DNA from: Cellulomonas cellasea | GTDB taxonomy: Bacteria > Actinomycetota > Actinomycetes > Actinomycetales > Cellulomonadaceae | Assembly (NCBI RefSeq): GCF_006538745.1 | Contig: NZ_BJLR01000019.1 | Location: 1 to 64,000 of the forward strand | Direction: 5' to 3' | DNA length: 64,000 nucleotides | Shown: one piece after another, positions 36,699 to 45,308 of the stretch | Layout of the letters: every line of letters begins with the position of its first letter | How positions within the stretch are numbered: position 1 is the first letter of the stretch | Notes under the pieces: model-generated | Databases searched by the model: none | What the model was told of the DNA's origin: nothing | Seen by the model: the letters and a program-made list of their open reading frames with translations, nothing else | Made by a program: the position numbers and the translations under genes

Positions 36699-37586
36699 TC
36701 AGCCGCGCATCCCGCGCGCGGACTGCGCGAGCAGGCGCATGGCCTTCCAGCGCGACAGCCCGACGCTCGTGACCACGCCGTCGACGTCGCCGACCGAGGC
36801 GCCACCGAGCAGCAGGTCCTCGAGCACCGCCGGTGCGTCCGACAGCACGAGGCCGGCGGGCAGCTCGTCGCCCTTCTGCCCGCCGGCCCAGCGCGTCGCG
36901 GTGATCTGCCCGCTGCGGCGCTCGAGCAGGATCACGGGGACGGTCTTGAGCAGCTTCGAGATGGCCGCGGCGCCGTCCGGCCCGGTCCGGGGGTCCCGCA
37001 GCACCGCGAGCGCACCCACCGGCGACGGCACGACGTCGACCGCGACCCCGGCGAGCGCGCACGCGGCGGCGAGCGGGGCCGCTGCGGCGACCTGGGTCAG
37101 CACGAGGGTGACCGACGGCGCCTCGGCCGCCCCGGGGTCCGTGAGCGAGGAGAGGTCGTCGGGGACCTCGGCGCCCGCGACGTCGTCGGACGCGTGGGCC
37201 ACCGGCGCGTCGGCGTCGGCGTCGTCGGCCGCTCGAGCGTCCGGGGCCGGCGCGACCGCACCGGCGACCGCGCCCTCGGCCGGCGCGCCGGCGTCGCTAC
37301 CGGCGACCGCGGCGGAGGGGACGTCGTCGACGCCGGCACCCGCGGCGGGAGCGCCCGCCGCTCCCCCGGCACCCGGCGCCGCGTCGTCAGGACCGATGAC
37401 CGCGGCCGTCGTCCCTGCCGCCTCGGCATCGCCCGCGCCGGCCGGCGGCTGCGCGTCCGAGCCCGCCCCGGTCGCCGGGCCTGCCCGCTCCTCGTCGGGC
37501 GCGTCGAAGAGCGCCGACAGGTCGTCCGGCACCGTGAAGCCCTCGGGGAGCTCGTCGTCGCGCCCCTGGCCCGGGCCCGCGCTCAC
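36699..37586 (-). CDS. Unknown acidic protein encoded between hisB and hisH
   Basis: The 295-residue protein has no recognised domain. The N-terminal half is acidic and Ala/Pro/Gly-rich and contains two similar short motifs, [10 protein letters not shown] (near residue 19) and [10 protein letters not shown] (near 142). The C-terminal part (about 155-295) looks folded: hydrophobic strands and helices including [18 protein letters not shown] and [14 protein letters not shown]. No signal peptide or membrane segment is evident. The GTG start overlaps the hisB stop (GTGA), so it is cotranslated with the histidine genes. A link to histidine synthesis is only contextual. Confidence 0.8.
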   Translation of the reverse strand: MSAGPGQGRDDELPEGFTVPDDLSALFDAPDEERAGPATGAGSDAQPPAGAGDAEAAGTTAAVIGPDDAAPGAGGAAGAPAAGAGVDDVPSAAVAGSDAGAPAEGAVAGAVAPAPDARAADDADADAPVAHASDDVAGAEVPDDLSSLTDPGAAEAPSVTLVLTQVAAAAPLAAACALAGVAVDVVPSPVGALAVLRDPRTGPDGAAAISKLLKTVPVILLERRSGQITATRWAGGQKGDELPAGLVLSDAPAVLEDLLLGGASVGDVDGVVTSVGLSRWKAMRLLAQSARGMRG

Positions 37587-38191
37587 AGCACGCCCTTGGT
37601 GCTCGGGATCCCCGTCACCCGGGGGTCCGGCTGGACCGCGGCACGCAGGGCCCGCGCGAGCGCCTTGAACTGCGCCTCGACGATGTGGTGCGGGTCGCGG
37701 CCCGCGAGCACGCGCACGTGCAGGCAGATGCCCGCGTGGTGCGCGATCGACTCGAGCACGTGCCGCGTGAGCGACCCCGTGAAGTGACCGCCGATGAGGT
37801 GGTACTCCTGCCCCTCCGGCTCGCCCGAGTGCACGAGGTACGGGCGCCCCGAGACGTCGACGACGGCCTGCGCGAGCGCCTCGTCGAGCGGCACGAGCGC
37901 GTCGCCGAACCGGGAGATCCCGCGCTTGTCGCCGAGAGCCTGGCGCAGCGCCTCGCCGATGGCGATCGCGACGTCCTCGACGGTGTGGTGCGCGTCGATG
38001 TGCGTGTCGCCCGTCGCGCGGACCGTGAGGTCGATCAGCGAGTGCTTGCCCAGCGCGGTGAGCATGTGGTCGTAGAACCCGACCGTCGTCGAGATGTCGG
38101 TCGTGCCGGACCCGTCGAGGTCGAGCTCGACGAGCACGCTCGACTCGCTCGTCGTGCGCTCGACGCGCCCCGTCCGCTTCCCTGCGCTCAC
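37583..38191 (-). CDS. hisB: Imidazoleglycerol-phosphate dehydratase
   Basis: This is the monofunctional HisB dehydratase of histidine synthesis, without the phosphatase domain found in E. coli. The 202-residue protein has the metal-binding repeats [10 protein letters not shown] and HHAGICLHV, and the C-terminal [17 protein letters not shown]. The GTG start overlaps the hisC stop as GTGA. Family length is about 195-210. Confidence 0.97.
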   Translation of the reverse strand: MSAGKRTGRVERTTSESSVLVELDLDGSGTTDISTTVGFYDHMLTALGKHSLIDLTVRATGDTHIDAHHTVEDVAIAIGEALRQALGDKRGISRFGDALVPLDEALAQAVVDVSGRPYLVHSGEPEGQEYHLIGGHFTGSLTRHVLESIAHHAGICLHVRVLAGRDPHHIVEAQFKALARALRAAVQPDPRVTGIPSTKGVL

Positions 38192-39303
38192 AGCGCTGCC
38201 ACCTCCACCAGGGCGTCCTTGAACGCCGCCGTCTCCTCCGGGGTGCCGACCGACACCCGCAGCCATCCCGGGGGCCCGACCTCGCGGATCAGGACCCCCC
38301 GGTCGAGCAGACCCTGCCAGACCGCGTGCCGGTCGTCGAACAGGCCGAACAGCACGAAGTTCGCGTCGGAGTCCGCGACCGTCAGCCCGCGCTCGCGCAG
38401 CCACACCACGAGGGCGTCGCGCTCGTCGCGCAGCGAGCCGACCTGCGCCATGAGCGCCGGCGCGTGCCGCAGCGCCGCCCGCGCGACCGCCTGCGTCACG
38501 GCCGAGAGGTGGTACGGCAGGCGCACGACGCGCAGCGCGTCGACGAGGGCCGGCGCCGCGGCGAGGTACCCGAGGCGGGCGCCGGCGAGGCCGAACGCCT
38601 TGGACATCGTGCGGCTCACGGCGAGGTTCGGGTGCGCCGGCAGGAGCTCGAGCGCCGAGGGTGTGCCGGTGCGGCGGAACTCGCCGTACGCCTCGTCGAC
38701 GACGACGACGCACCCGCCCGGGACCCCGGCCGCGGCGGCGAGCACCGCCTCGACGGTCTCGCACGGCAGGGCGGTGCCCGTCGGGTTGTTCGGGCTCGCG
38801 AGCAGCACCACGGACGGCTGCTCCGCGGCGACCATCGCGGCCACGGCGGCGGTGTCGAGGCTGAAGTCCTCGGCGCGGCGGCCCTCGACCCAGGTCGTCG
38901 ACGTCGCGCGCGCGTACTCGGGGTACATCGAGTACGTCGGGGCGAAGGAGACCGCGGTGCGCCCGGGTCCGCCGAACGCCTGGAGCAGGTGCAGCATGAC
39001 CTCGTTGGAGCCGTTGGCGGCCCAGAGCTGCTCGGGCGCGAGCGTGACGCCCGACTCGGTCGCGAGGTAGGCGGCGAGGTCCTCGCGCAGCGCGAGGAAG
39101 TCGCGGTCGGGGTACCGGTTGAGCGTGGCCGCGGCCGACGCGACGTCGCGCGCGATGTCCTCGACGACGTCCGGGGCCGGCGCGTACGGGTTCTCGTTGA
39201 CGTTGAGCAGGTACGGCACGTCGAGCTGCGGCGCGCCGTACGGCGCGACCCCGACGATCTCGGGGCGCAGCGGCAGGACGGGTCGGGACGTGGGGGCGCT
39301 CAC
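38188..39303 (-). CDS. hisC: Histidinol-phosphate aminotransferase
   Basis: HisC is a class I/II PLP transaminase. The 371-residue protein has the N-terminal [10 protein letters not shown], the SPNNPTG motif, and the PLP-lysine in [17 protein letters not shown]. The GTG start has no Shine-Dalgarno. TACGAT lies seven bases upstream, so the message is probably leaderless. hisC heads the operon hisC-hisB-unknown-hisH-priA-sseB. Confidence 0.96.
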   Translation of the reverse strand: MSAPTSRPVLPLRPEIVGVAPYGAPQLDVPYLLNVNENPYAPAPDVVEDIARDVASAAATLNRYPDRDFLALREDLAAYLATESGVTLAPEQLWAANGSNEVMLHLLQAFGGPGRTAVSFAPTYSMYPEYARATSTTWVEGRRAEDFSLDTAAVAAMVAAEQPSVVLLASPNNPTGTALPCETVEAVLAAAAGVPGGCVVVVDEAYGEFRRTGTPSALELLPAHPNLAVSRTMSKAFGLAGARLGYLAAAPALVDALRVVRLPYHLSAVTQAVARAALRHAPALMAQVGSLRDERDALVVWLRERGLTVADSDANFVLFGLFDDRHAVWQGLLDRGVLIREVGPPGWLRVSVGTPEETAAFKDALVEVAAL

Positions 39304-39310
39304 GCCACCG

Positions 39311-39316
39311 ATCGTA
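39311..39316 (-). promoter_or_regulatory. -10 of leaderless hisC promoter
   Basis: TACGAT on the minus strand is followed by seven bases and the hisC GTG. The same hexamer and spacing occur in front of the divergent recQ-like gene 77 bases away. Confidence 0.6.
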
Positions 39317-39379
39317 GTCAGCGGCGCCCGGGGCTCTCGCCCGTGGCCGACGCGCGGACGACGTGTCCGAGGCTCGACC

Positions 39380-39385
39380 TACGAT
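39380..39385 (+). promoter_or_regulatory. -10 of leaderless promoter of the RecQ-like gene
   Basis: TACGAT is followed by seven bases and the ATG at 39393, with no Shine-Dalgarno. This decides for ATG 39393 over the GTG at 39363, which would lie upstream of the transcript start. Confidence 0.6.
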
Positions 39386-39392
39386 CGAGCGC

Positions 39393-41651
39393 ATGACCCC
39401 TCGTGCGACGACCCTGGCCGACGTCGACCGAGGGGCGCTGCGCGAGGAGGCGGAGCGCGCGCTGCGGGCCCTGGTCGGCCGGGAGGACGCGGTGCTCCGC
39501 GAGGACCAGTGGGTCGCCGTCGAGGCGCTCGTCGCGGACCGGCGCCGCGCGCTCGTCGTGCAGCGCACCGGGTGGGGGAAGTCGGCCGTCTACTTCGTCG
39601 CCACCGCCCTGCTGCGCGCGGGCGCCGGCGGCGGCGAGCCCTCGGGGCCGACCGTCATCGTCTCGCCGCTCCTCGCGCTCATGCGCAACCAGGTCGCCGC
39701 CGCGGCGCGCGCCGGGATCCGCGCCGAGACCATCAACTCCGCGAACGTCACCGAGTGGGACGCCGTGCACGAGCGCGTCGCTGCGGGCGAGGTCGACGTG
39801 CTTCTCGTGTCTCCCGAGCGGCTCAACAACCCGTCCTTCCGCGACACGGTGCTCCCCCGGCTCGCGGCCGACGCCGGGCTCGTCGTGATCGACGAGGCGC
39901 ACTGCATCTCGGACTGGGGCCACGACTTCCGGCCCGACTACCGCCGCATCCGCACGCTGCTCGCCGACCTCCCCGCCGGCATCCCGGTGCTCGCGACGAC
40001 CGCGACGGCCAACGCGCGCGTGACCGGCGACGTCGCCGAGCAGCTCGCGGTGCGCGGCGCGCCGGTCGACGGCACGGACGGCGCGACGGCGTCGGCGCTC
40101 GAGGACGTGCTGGTCCTGCGAGGCCCGCTCGACCGCGAGAGCCTGCACCTGACGGTCGCCCGCCTGCCCGACACCTCCGCCCAGCTCGCGTGGCTCGCGC
40201 ACAACCTCCCGCGCATCGACGGGTCGGGCATCGTCTACTGCCTCACGGTCGCGGCGGCGCAGCAGGTCACGGAGCACCTGCGCGCGAGCGGGCTCGACGT
40301 GCGCGCGTACACCGGGCAGACGGACCCGACCGAGCGCGAGGCCGCGGAGGCGGACCTGCTCGCGAACCGGGTCAAGGCGCTCGTCGCGACGTCCGCGCTC
40401 GGCATGGGGTTCGACAAGGGCGACCTCGCGTTCGTCGTGCACCTCGGGGCGCCCGCGTCGCCGATCGCGTACTACCAGCAGGTCGGCCGCGCCGGCCGCG
40501 CGACGGACCACGCCGAGGTCGTGCTGCTCCCCGGCCGGGAGGACCGAGCGATCTGGGACTACTTCGCCTCGATGGCCTTCCCGCCCGCGCAGGAGGTCCG
40601 CGCGACGCTCGCGGCGCTCGAGGCGCACGGCACGCTCTCGACCGCGGCGCTCGAGACGCACGTGTCCCTGCGCCGCAACCGCCTCGAGCTCATGCTCAAG
40701 GTGCTCGACGTGGACGGCGCCGTGCGCCGGGTCACGGGTGGCTGGCAGTCGACGGGCGAGCCGTGGGAGTACGACGCGGAGCGGTACGAGCGGGTCGCCG
40801 CCGCCCGCGCCGCCGAGCAGGAGTCGATGGTCGAGTACGTGCGCGGCGAGACGTGCCGCATGGCGTTCCTGCGTCGCGCGCTCGACGACCCGGAGCTGAC
40901 CGGGCCCGACGGCGCGGCCTGGCGGTGCGGCCGGTGCGACGTGTGCGGCGGCGCGAGCGCCGGGGTCGCGCCCGACGAGGCCGAGGTCGAGGCCGCGCGC
41001 GAGCGGCTCGCGGTCCCCGGCGTCGAGGTCGAGCCGCGCAAGATGTGGCCGTCCGGGATGGCGGCGCTCGGCGTCGAGCTGAGCGGGCGGATCGCCCCCG
41101 GGGTGCAGGCGTCGTCGGGGAGGGCGGTCGCGCGGCTCGACGGCATCGGCTGGGGCGGGCTGCTGCGCGACCTGTTCGCGGCGCCGGGCGGGGGCGGCGC
41201 CGACCTCGGACCGGACGGCGACCCGGGGCCGCGCGACGAGGGGCTCCCCGTCCCGCTGCGCCGCCCGGTGGTCGAGGTGCTCGACGCGTGGCACCCCGAG
41301 CCGGCTCCCGCGGGGGTCGTGCTCGTCGAGTCCGCGACGCGTCCCACGCTCGTCCGTCACCTCGCCGAGGGCGTCGCGCGCCACCTCGGCGTCCCCGTCG
41401 TCGGGGTCGTCCGCCCGGTCGACGGTGTGCCGCCCGGCCGCCACGACGTCAACTCCGCGCAACGCCTCGCGGGGGTCGCGCGCCGGCTCGAGCTCGACCT
41501 GTCCCCCGCGGCGGCGGCCGGCCTGCCCGGGCGCGCCGTCCTGCTCGTCGACGACCGGACGGACTCCGGCTGGACGCTCACCGTCGCGGCGCGCCTCCTG
41601 CGCGAGGCCGGCGCGGAGGCCGTGCACCCGTTCGTGCTCGCGGTGGGCTGA
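39393..41651 (+). CDS. RecQ-like DNA helicase with C-terminal phosphoribosyltransferase-like domain
   Basis: The 752-residue protein begins with a superfamily 2 helicase of RecQ type. It has Walker [13 protein letters not shown], the DEAH box [24 protein letters not shown] motif III and the motif [11 protein letters not shown] Cys cluster at about residues 485-520 (ETCRMAF then CGRCDVCGG) is the RecQ zinc-binding region. No HRDC domain is seen. Instead, residues about 625-752 look like a type I phosphoribosyltransferase: [17 protein letters not shown] is the PRPP-binding loop pattern. The fusion suggests a DNA repair or nucleotide-linked task, but the second activity is unproven. Confidence 0.9.
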   Translation: MTPRATTLADVDRGALREEAERALRALVGREDAVLREDQWVAVEALVADRRRALVVQRTGWGKSAVYFVATALLRAGAGGGEPSGPTVIVSPLLALMRNQVAAAARAGIRAETINSANVTEWDAVHERVAAGEVDVLLVSPERLNNPSFRDTVLPRLAADAGLVVIDEAHCISDWGHDFRPDYRRIRTLLADLPAGIPVLATTATANARVTGDVAEQLAVRGAPVDGTDGATASALEDVLVLRGPLDRESLHLTVARLPDTSAQLAWLAHNLPRIDGSGIVYCLTVAAAQQVTEHLRASGLDVRAYTGQTDPTEREAAEADLLANRVKALVATSALGMGFDKGDLAFVVHLGAPASPIAYYQQVGRAGRATDHAEVVLLPGREDRAIWDYFASMAFPPAQEVRATLAALEAHGTLSTAALETHVSLRRNRLELMLKVLDVDGAVRRVTGGWQSTGEPWEYDAERYERVAAARAAEQESMVEYVRGETCRMAFLRRALDDPELTGPDGAAWRCGRCDVCGGASAGVAPDEAEVEAARERLAVPGVEVEPRKMWPSGMAALGVELSGRIAPGVQASSGRAVARLDGIGWGGLLRDLFAAPGGGGADLGPDGDPGPRDEGLPVPLRRPVVEVLDAWHPEPAPAGVVLVESATRPTLVRHLAEGVARHLGVPVVGVVRPVDGVPPGRHDVNSAQRLAGVARRLELDLSPAAAAGLPGRAVLLVDDRTDSGWTLTVAARLLREAGAEAVHPFVLAVG

Positions 41652-41682
41652 GCCGGCGCCGGCGACGGCGCGCCCGGCTCAG
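41648..41682. terminator. Bidirectional terminator overlapping both stop codons
   Basis: CTGAGCCGG (41648-41656) pairs with CCGGCTCAG (41674-41682). The gap between the convergent helicase and hisD genes is only 27 bases, so each arm contains one of the two stop codons. Confidence 0.6.
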
Positions 41683-43001
41683 AAGCGCGCGCGGACCGCC
41701 TCGCCGTGCGCGGGCAGACCCTCGGCCTCGGCGAACGCCACGATGCGGTCGGCGACCTCGTCGAGCGCGGTCGCGTCGTACTCGATGACCTGCACGGCGC
41801 GCAGGAACGAGTGCACGCCGAGCCCGCTCGTGAAGTGCGCGCAGCCGCCGGTCGGCAGGACGTGGTTCGACCCCGCCATGTAGTCGCCGAGCGAGACGGG
41901 CGAGTACGGGCCGACGAAGATCGCCCCGGCGCTGGTCACCCGGTCGGCGACCCCCGCGGCGTCCGCCGTCTGGATCTCGAGGTGCTCCGCGCCGTACGCG
42001 TTGACCACCTCGAGGCCGGCGTCGAGGTCGTCCACGAGCACGATCGCGGACTGCGGACCCGACAGCGAGGTCAGGACGCGCGCCGAGTGCGGCGTGCTCG
42101 GCGCACGGTCGCCCAGCTTGGCGGCGACGGCCCCGGCCAGCTCGGCGGACGGCGTGACCAGCACCGCGGCGGCCAGCGGGTCGTGCTCGGCCTGCGAGAT
42201 GAGGTCGGCCGCGACGTGCACCGCGTCGGCCGTACCGTCCGCGAGGATGGCGATCTCGGTCGGGCCGGCCTCCGAGTCGATGCCGACGACCCCGCGCACG
42301 AGCCGCTTCGCGGCGGCGACGTAGACGTTCCCGGGCCCGGTCACGACGTCGACGGGCTCGCACAGCACCGCTCCGTCGACCTCGTCGGTCCCGTCCGCGC
42401 CGTACGCGAACATCGCCACGGCCTGCGCACCGCCGACCGCGTAGACCTCGTCGACCCCGAGCAGCGCGCACGTCGCGAGGATCGTCGCGTTCGGCAGCCC
42501 GCCGGAGTCCTTCTGCGGCGGGGACGCGACGGCGAGCGAGCCGACGCCGGCCTCCTGCGCGGCGACGACGTTCATGATCACCGACGACGGGTACACCGCC
42601 AGGCCGCCGGGCACGTACAGGCCGACGCGCCGCACGGGCAGCCACCGCTGCCGCACCTGCGCCCCGGGGCCGAGGTCGACCGTGAAGTCGGCGGGGCGCT
42701 GCGCGGCGTGCACCGTGCGCACCCGCACGATCGTCTCGTCGATCGCGGCGCGGACGTCCGGGTCGAGCCCGTCGACCGCCGCACGGATCTCCTCCGCGGG
42801 CACGCGCAGGTGCACCGGGCGCACGCCGTCGAACCGCTCGGCGAGGTCGCGCAGCGCCGCGGCGCCGTGCGCGCGGACGTCCGCGAGGATCGGCGCCACG
42901 GTGACCGCGGCCGTCTCGACGTCCACCTCCGCACGCGGGAGGGCGTCGAGCAGCTCGCGACGGGACAGGGTGCGACCGCGCAGGTCGATCCGGGAGATCA
43001 C
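41679..43001 (-). CDS. hisD: Histidinol dehydrogenase
   Basis: HisD oxidises histidinol to histidine in two NAD-dependent steps. The 440-residue zinc enzyme has [18 protein letters not shown], the [11 protein letters not shown] segment and [15 protein letters not shown] with the metal and catalytic residues. The GTG start has TACACT six bases before it and no Shine-Dalgarno. It is transcribed apart from hisC because the helicase gene lies between them in the opposite direction. Confidence 0.96.
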   Translation of the reverse strand: MISRIDLRGRTLSRRELLDALPRAEVDVETAAVTVAPILADVRAHGAAALRDLAERFDGVRPVHLRVPAEEIRAAVDGLDPDVRAAIDETIVRVRTVHAAQRPADFTVDLGPGAQVRQRWLPVRRVGLYVPGGLAVYPSSVIMNVVAAQEAGVGSLAVASPPQKDSGGLPNATILATCALLGVDEVYAVGGAQAVAMFAYGADGTDEVDGAVLCEPVDVVTGPGNVYVAAAKRLVRGVVGIDSEAGPTEIAILADGTADAVHVAADLISQAEHDPLAAAVLVTPSAELAGAVAAKLGDRAPSTPHSARVLTSLSGPQSAIVLVDDLDAGLEVVNAYGAEHLEIQTADAAGVADRVTSAGAIFVGPYSPVSLGDYMAGSNHVLPTGGCAHFTSGLGVHSFLRAVQVIEYDATALDEVADRIVAFAEAEGLPAHGEAVRARF

Positions 43002-43007
43002 CCCTCG

Positions 43008-43013
43008 AGTGTA
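43008..43013 (-). promoter_or_regulatory. -10 of leaderless hisD promoter
   Basis: TACACT on the minus strand lies exactly six bases before the hisD GTG start. It supports choosing GTG 43001 over the longer upstream frame. Confidence 0.6.
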
Positions 43014-43075
43014 GTGATCCGCCCGCTCCCGGCCCCTCGTCGCACCGACACCGCTCGACCGGGGAGGATGTGCGC

Positions 43076-43324
43076 ATGAGCACACGTGAGCCCGGCGGTC
43101 CGGCGCCCGAGGTCGTCGCCATCGCCGACGAGAGCATCCGCCTCGGCCAGTTCCTCAAGCTCGCGGGTCTTGCCGACTCGGGCGCGCACGCGCGCGAGCT
43201 GCTCGAGGACGAGGTCGTCACCGTGAACGGCGAGCCCGAGCAGCGCCGGGGGCGTCAGCTGCGCACCGGCGACGTGGTCGTCGTCGACCTGCCTGCAGGG
43301 CCGTCGAGCGCGGTCGTCGGCTGA
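43076..43324 (+). CDS. Small S4-domain RNA-binding protein (YaaA/YbcJ-like)
   Basis: The 82-residue protein is a single S4 domain: [19 protein letters not shown], then [20 protein letters not shown] and GDVVVVD. It resembles the YaaA/YbcJ group more than RqcP. It probably binds structured RNA; the target is unknown. GGGGAGG lies at a good distance from ATG 43076. A GTG six bases earlier is possible. GAGGAT also stands six bases before this ATG. Confidence 0.85.
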   Translation: MSTREPGGPAPEVVAIADESIRLGQFLKLAGLADSGAHARELLEDEVVTVNGEPEQRRGRQLRTGDVVVVDLPAGPSSAVVG

Positions 43325-43369
43325 CGTCGCCTGCCCGGGACCCGGCTCCCGCGCCTCGCGGGCTGCGCG

Positions 43370-43759
43370 CTAGCGGACCGAACCGAGCACGCGGTCGACC
43401 GCGAGGTGCAGCACGACACGCTCGGGCTGGAACGGCCGCGGCCGGTAGCGCACCGCGTACGCCTCGACGGCCTCGGCGATCTCGTCGGCGTCGCGCGACA
43501 GCGTGATCTCCCCCTCGAGCGTGAGCCACCGGCGCCCGTCGACCTGGCACACCGCGGCACGCACCGGGCCGCCGGCACCCGCGACGTGGCGCGCCTTGAC
43601 GGACGTGATCTTGGTGGTCACCCGGACGCGTCCGCGCTCGGCGTCCCATGTGAAGCCGACCGGGACGACGTGCGGCGAGCCGTCGGGCCGCAGCGTCGAG
43701 AGCGTCGCCAGGTGCCGTTCGGTGACGAACGCGAGCTGGTCGGGGGTGAGTGCGAGCAC
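43370..43759 (-). CDS. PPOX-class F420-dependent flavin/deazaflavin oxidoreductase
   Basis: The 129-residue split-barrel protein begins with LTPDQLAFVTERHLATLSTL and continues SPHVVPVGFTWD, the usual cofactor-binding opening of PPOX/F420 proteins. The phylum makes F420 the likelier cofactor than FMN, but that is not proven. Start GTG 43759 is preceded by TAGACT with eight bases between, and a longer frame to 43804 would overlap the promoter. A small CCCGCG-CCT-CGCGGG hairpin at 43348-43362 may end transcription from both sides. Confidence 0.87.
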   Translation of the reverse strand: MLALTPDQLAFVTERHLATLSTLRPDGSPHVVPVGFTWDAERGRVRVTTKITSVKARHVAGAGGPVRAAVCQVDGRRWLTLEGEITLSRDADEIAEAVEAYAVRYRPRPFQPERVVLHLAVDRVLGSVR

Positions 43760-43767
43760 GAGGCGCG

Positions 43768-43773
43768 AGTCTA
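43768..43773 (-). promoter_or_regulatory. -10 of PPOX gene promoter
   Basis: TAGACT on the minus strand, eight bases before the GTG start and without Shine-Dalgarno. It overlaps the stop-codon end of the SRPBCC gene just upstream. Confidence 0.5.
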
Positions 43774-44763
43774 GGCGCCGGGTGCGCCGCCCGCCTCGGC
43801 ACACACGTGCAGCCGGACCTCCCCCGGGCCCACGAGCTCGGTGCCGTCGGCGTCGACGTCCCCCGGGTCTCCGGCGGCGAGCCGGCCGCCCGAGCCGACC
43901 GCGCTGACGAGCGACTCGCGCAGCGCCTCGACGTCGCTCCAGGTCAGGGTCGCACCGACGGTGCGCTCGCCGGCGTCCGGGTCGCGCGGGACGACGGCAA
44001 GCCGGGCGCGCCCCGGAACCCCGTGCAGCACGCGCGATCCGGGCGCCGCCCCCGGGCCGCCCTCGGTCGCGCCGGCGGCGCGTGCGTCCCGCCCGCTGCC
44101 GTCGGGTGCGCCGTCGGCCGTGCCGCCCCCGCCCGTCGCCGCGTCACCCTCGGTCCACCCGAGCCACGCGTGGAGGAAGCCGGCCGTCGCCGCCGGGTCG
44201 GCCGAGACCAGCCCGTCGCCGGTCACCTCGACACGCACCGGGCCGACCGCCGGCAGCAGCCCGCGGTACGTGGGGAGCAGCTCGTCGAAGCGGTCGGCCC
44301 ACTCGTCCTCGCGCCCGGCGAGCAGCAGCACCAGGTGGTCGAGGAACGTGTGCCAGCCCGCGCCGTAGCCACGCGCACCGCCGCGGGTCAGCCGCCGGTG
44401 CTCGACGAGCAGCACCGAGCCGGCGCCGCGCGGCTCGACACGGGCCTCGACCTCGCTCGGACCCTCCCCGGGGAACGACCACGAGAGCAGCAGCCGGGAC
44501 GGCGGCTCGCACGCGAGCACCTCGCCGGTCGCACGGTCGGCAGCGGCGTCGGCGCTGCCCTCGTCGGCCATGTCGAGCACGTACGCACCGCCGGTGCGCA
44601 GGTCACCGCTGAGCCGGCCGAGCCACCGCTCGACGCGCGCCGGTTCGGTGAGCGCCGACCAGAGGTCTGCGGGAGGCACGGCGAGCGTCCGCTCGAAGCG
44701 CACCTGCGCCTCCTGCCCCTCGGCGGTGAGCAGTCCGAGCTCGTCGAGCATGCGTGACGTCAT
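43771..44763 (-). CDS. SRPBCC (AHSA1-like) domain protein
   Basis: The 330-residue protein starts with an AHSA1/SRPBCC ligand-binding fold (about residues 20-150): TLAVPPADLWSALTEPARVERWLG, quoted in part, and LLLSWSFPGEG. A second region (about 170-330) contains a Gly/Ala-rich linker and a domain with GATLTWSDVEALRESL that I do not recognise. Its ATG overlaps the ArsR-type gene stop (ATGA). ArsR plus AHSA1-domain pairs are common in actinobacteria; the ligand is unknown. Confidence 0.85.
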   Translation of the reverse strand: MTSRMLDELGLLTAEGQEAQVRFERTLAVPPADLWSALTEPARVERWLGRLSGDLRTGGAYVLDMADEGSADAAADRATGEVLACEPPSRLLLSWSFPGEGPSEVEARVEPRGAGSVLLVEHRRLTRGGARGYGAGWHTFLDHLVLLLAGREDEWADRFDELLPTYRGLLPAVGPVRVEVTGDGLVSADPAATAGFLHAWLGWTEGDAATGGGGTADGAPDGSGRDARAAGATEGGPGAAPGSRVLHGVPGRARLAVVPRDPDAGERTVGATLTWSDVEALRESLVSAVGSGGRLAAGDPGDVDADGTELVGPGEVRLHVCAEAGGAPGA

Positions 44764-45131
44764 GGCCGTGCCTCCTGGTCGTGGGTCGGGTCCGTGCTCC
44801 GTGCCTGTCGCCGGCCGCGCGCGACCTCGGTCTCGAGCGCGTCGAGCCGCTGGTCCCAGAAGCGGCGGACGCCGCGGACCCAGAGCTCGACCTCGGTGAG
44901 GGACTCGGCGCGCACCGAGTACAGGCGACGCTGACCGTCGACGACGGACTCGACGACCCCGGCCTCGCGCAGCACGCGCAGGTGCCGCGACGCACCGGGC
45001 TGGCTCACGCCGAACTCCGCCCCGACGGCCGTCGCGAGCTCGCCCGCGGAACGCTGACCGTCCGCGAGGAGCTCGACGAGCCGACGCCGGACCGGGTCCC
45101 CGAGTGCATCCATCGCCTGCATGGGGTCCAT
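44760..45131 (-). CDS. ArsR-family transcriptional regulator
   Basis: The 123-residue winged-helix repressor has DALGDPVRRRLVELLADG, then GVSQPGASRHLRVLREAGVV as recognition helix and wing. No Cys metal site is visible, so metal sensing is unlikely; it belongs to the ArsR group paired with SRPBCC proteins. The ATG at 45131 fits the domain start. A perfect 14-bp palindrome lies 12 bases upstream and is the probable autorepression site. Confidence 0.9.
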   Translation of the reverse strand: MDPMQAMDALGDPVRRRLVELLADGQRSAGELATAVGAEFGVSQPGASRHLRVLREAGVVESVVDGQRRLYSVRAESLTEVELWVRGVRRFWDQRLDALETEVARGRRQARSTDPTHDQEARP

Positions 45132-45142
45132 GCTTGCACTCC

Positions 45143-45156
45143 GCGTTATATAACGC
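45143..45156. promoter_or_regulatory. Perfect palindromic operator GCGTTATATAACGC
   Basis: The 14-bp sequence equals its own reverse complement and is strikingly AT-rich inside. It lies 12 bases before the ArsR ATG and contains TATATAAC, which could be the -10. A dimeric repressor bound here would block the promoter. Confidence 0.75.
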
Positions 45157-45263
45157 AACGGTCATATGCCGGCGTCCGGCCAGCACGTGAGGCCCGCGCG
45201 ACACGAGCGCGTCGACCGCGGCGGCAGTGTCGGCGGTCGCAGCCGCAGCGGCACGGGCGCCCC

Positions 45264-45298
45264 GTGAGCCCGACGCGCCGTCAGCGCGCCGGGCTCAC
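45264..45298 (-). terminator. dnaE terminator
   Basis: GTGAGCCCG (45264-45272) pairs with CGGGCTCAC (45290-45298); after one mismatch CGCGC/GCGCG extends the stem to a 5-base loop. It starts 11 bases after the dnaE stop on the minus strand. Confidence 0.8.
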
Positions 45299-45308
45299 GA
45301 CGCCCACG

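Noticed and set aside
39363-39392. GTG 39363 as start of the RecQ-like gene
   Set aside because: The TACGAT -10 lies after this codon, so it would not be in the transcript; ATG 39393 fits leaderless spacing.
39119-41788. Long alternative frames across the RecQ-like gene on both strands
   Set aside because: Only the frame 39393-41651 contains helicase motifs; the others are Arg/Pro/Gly-rich shadows.
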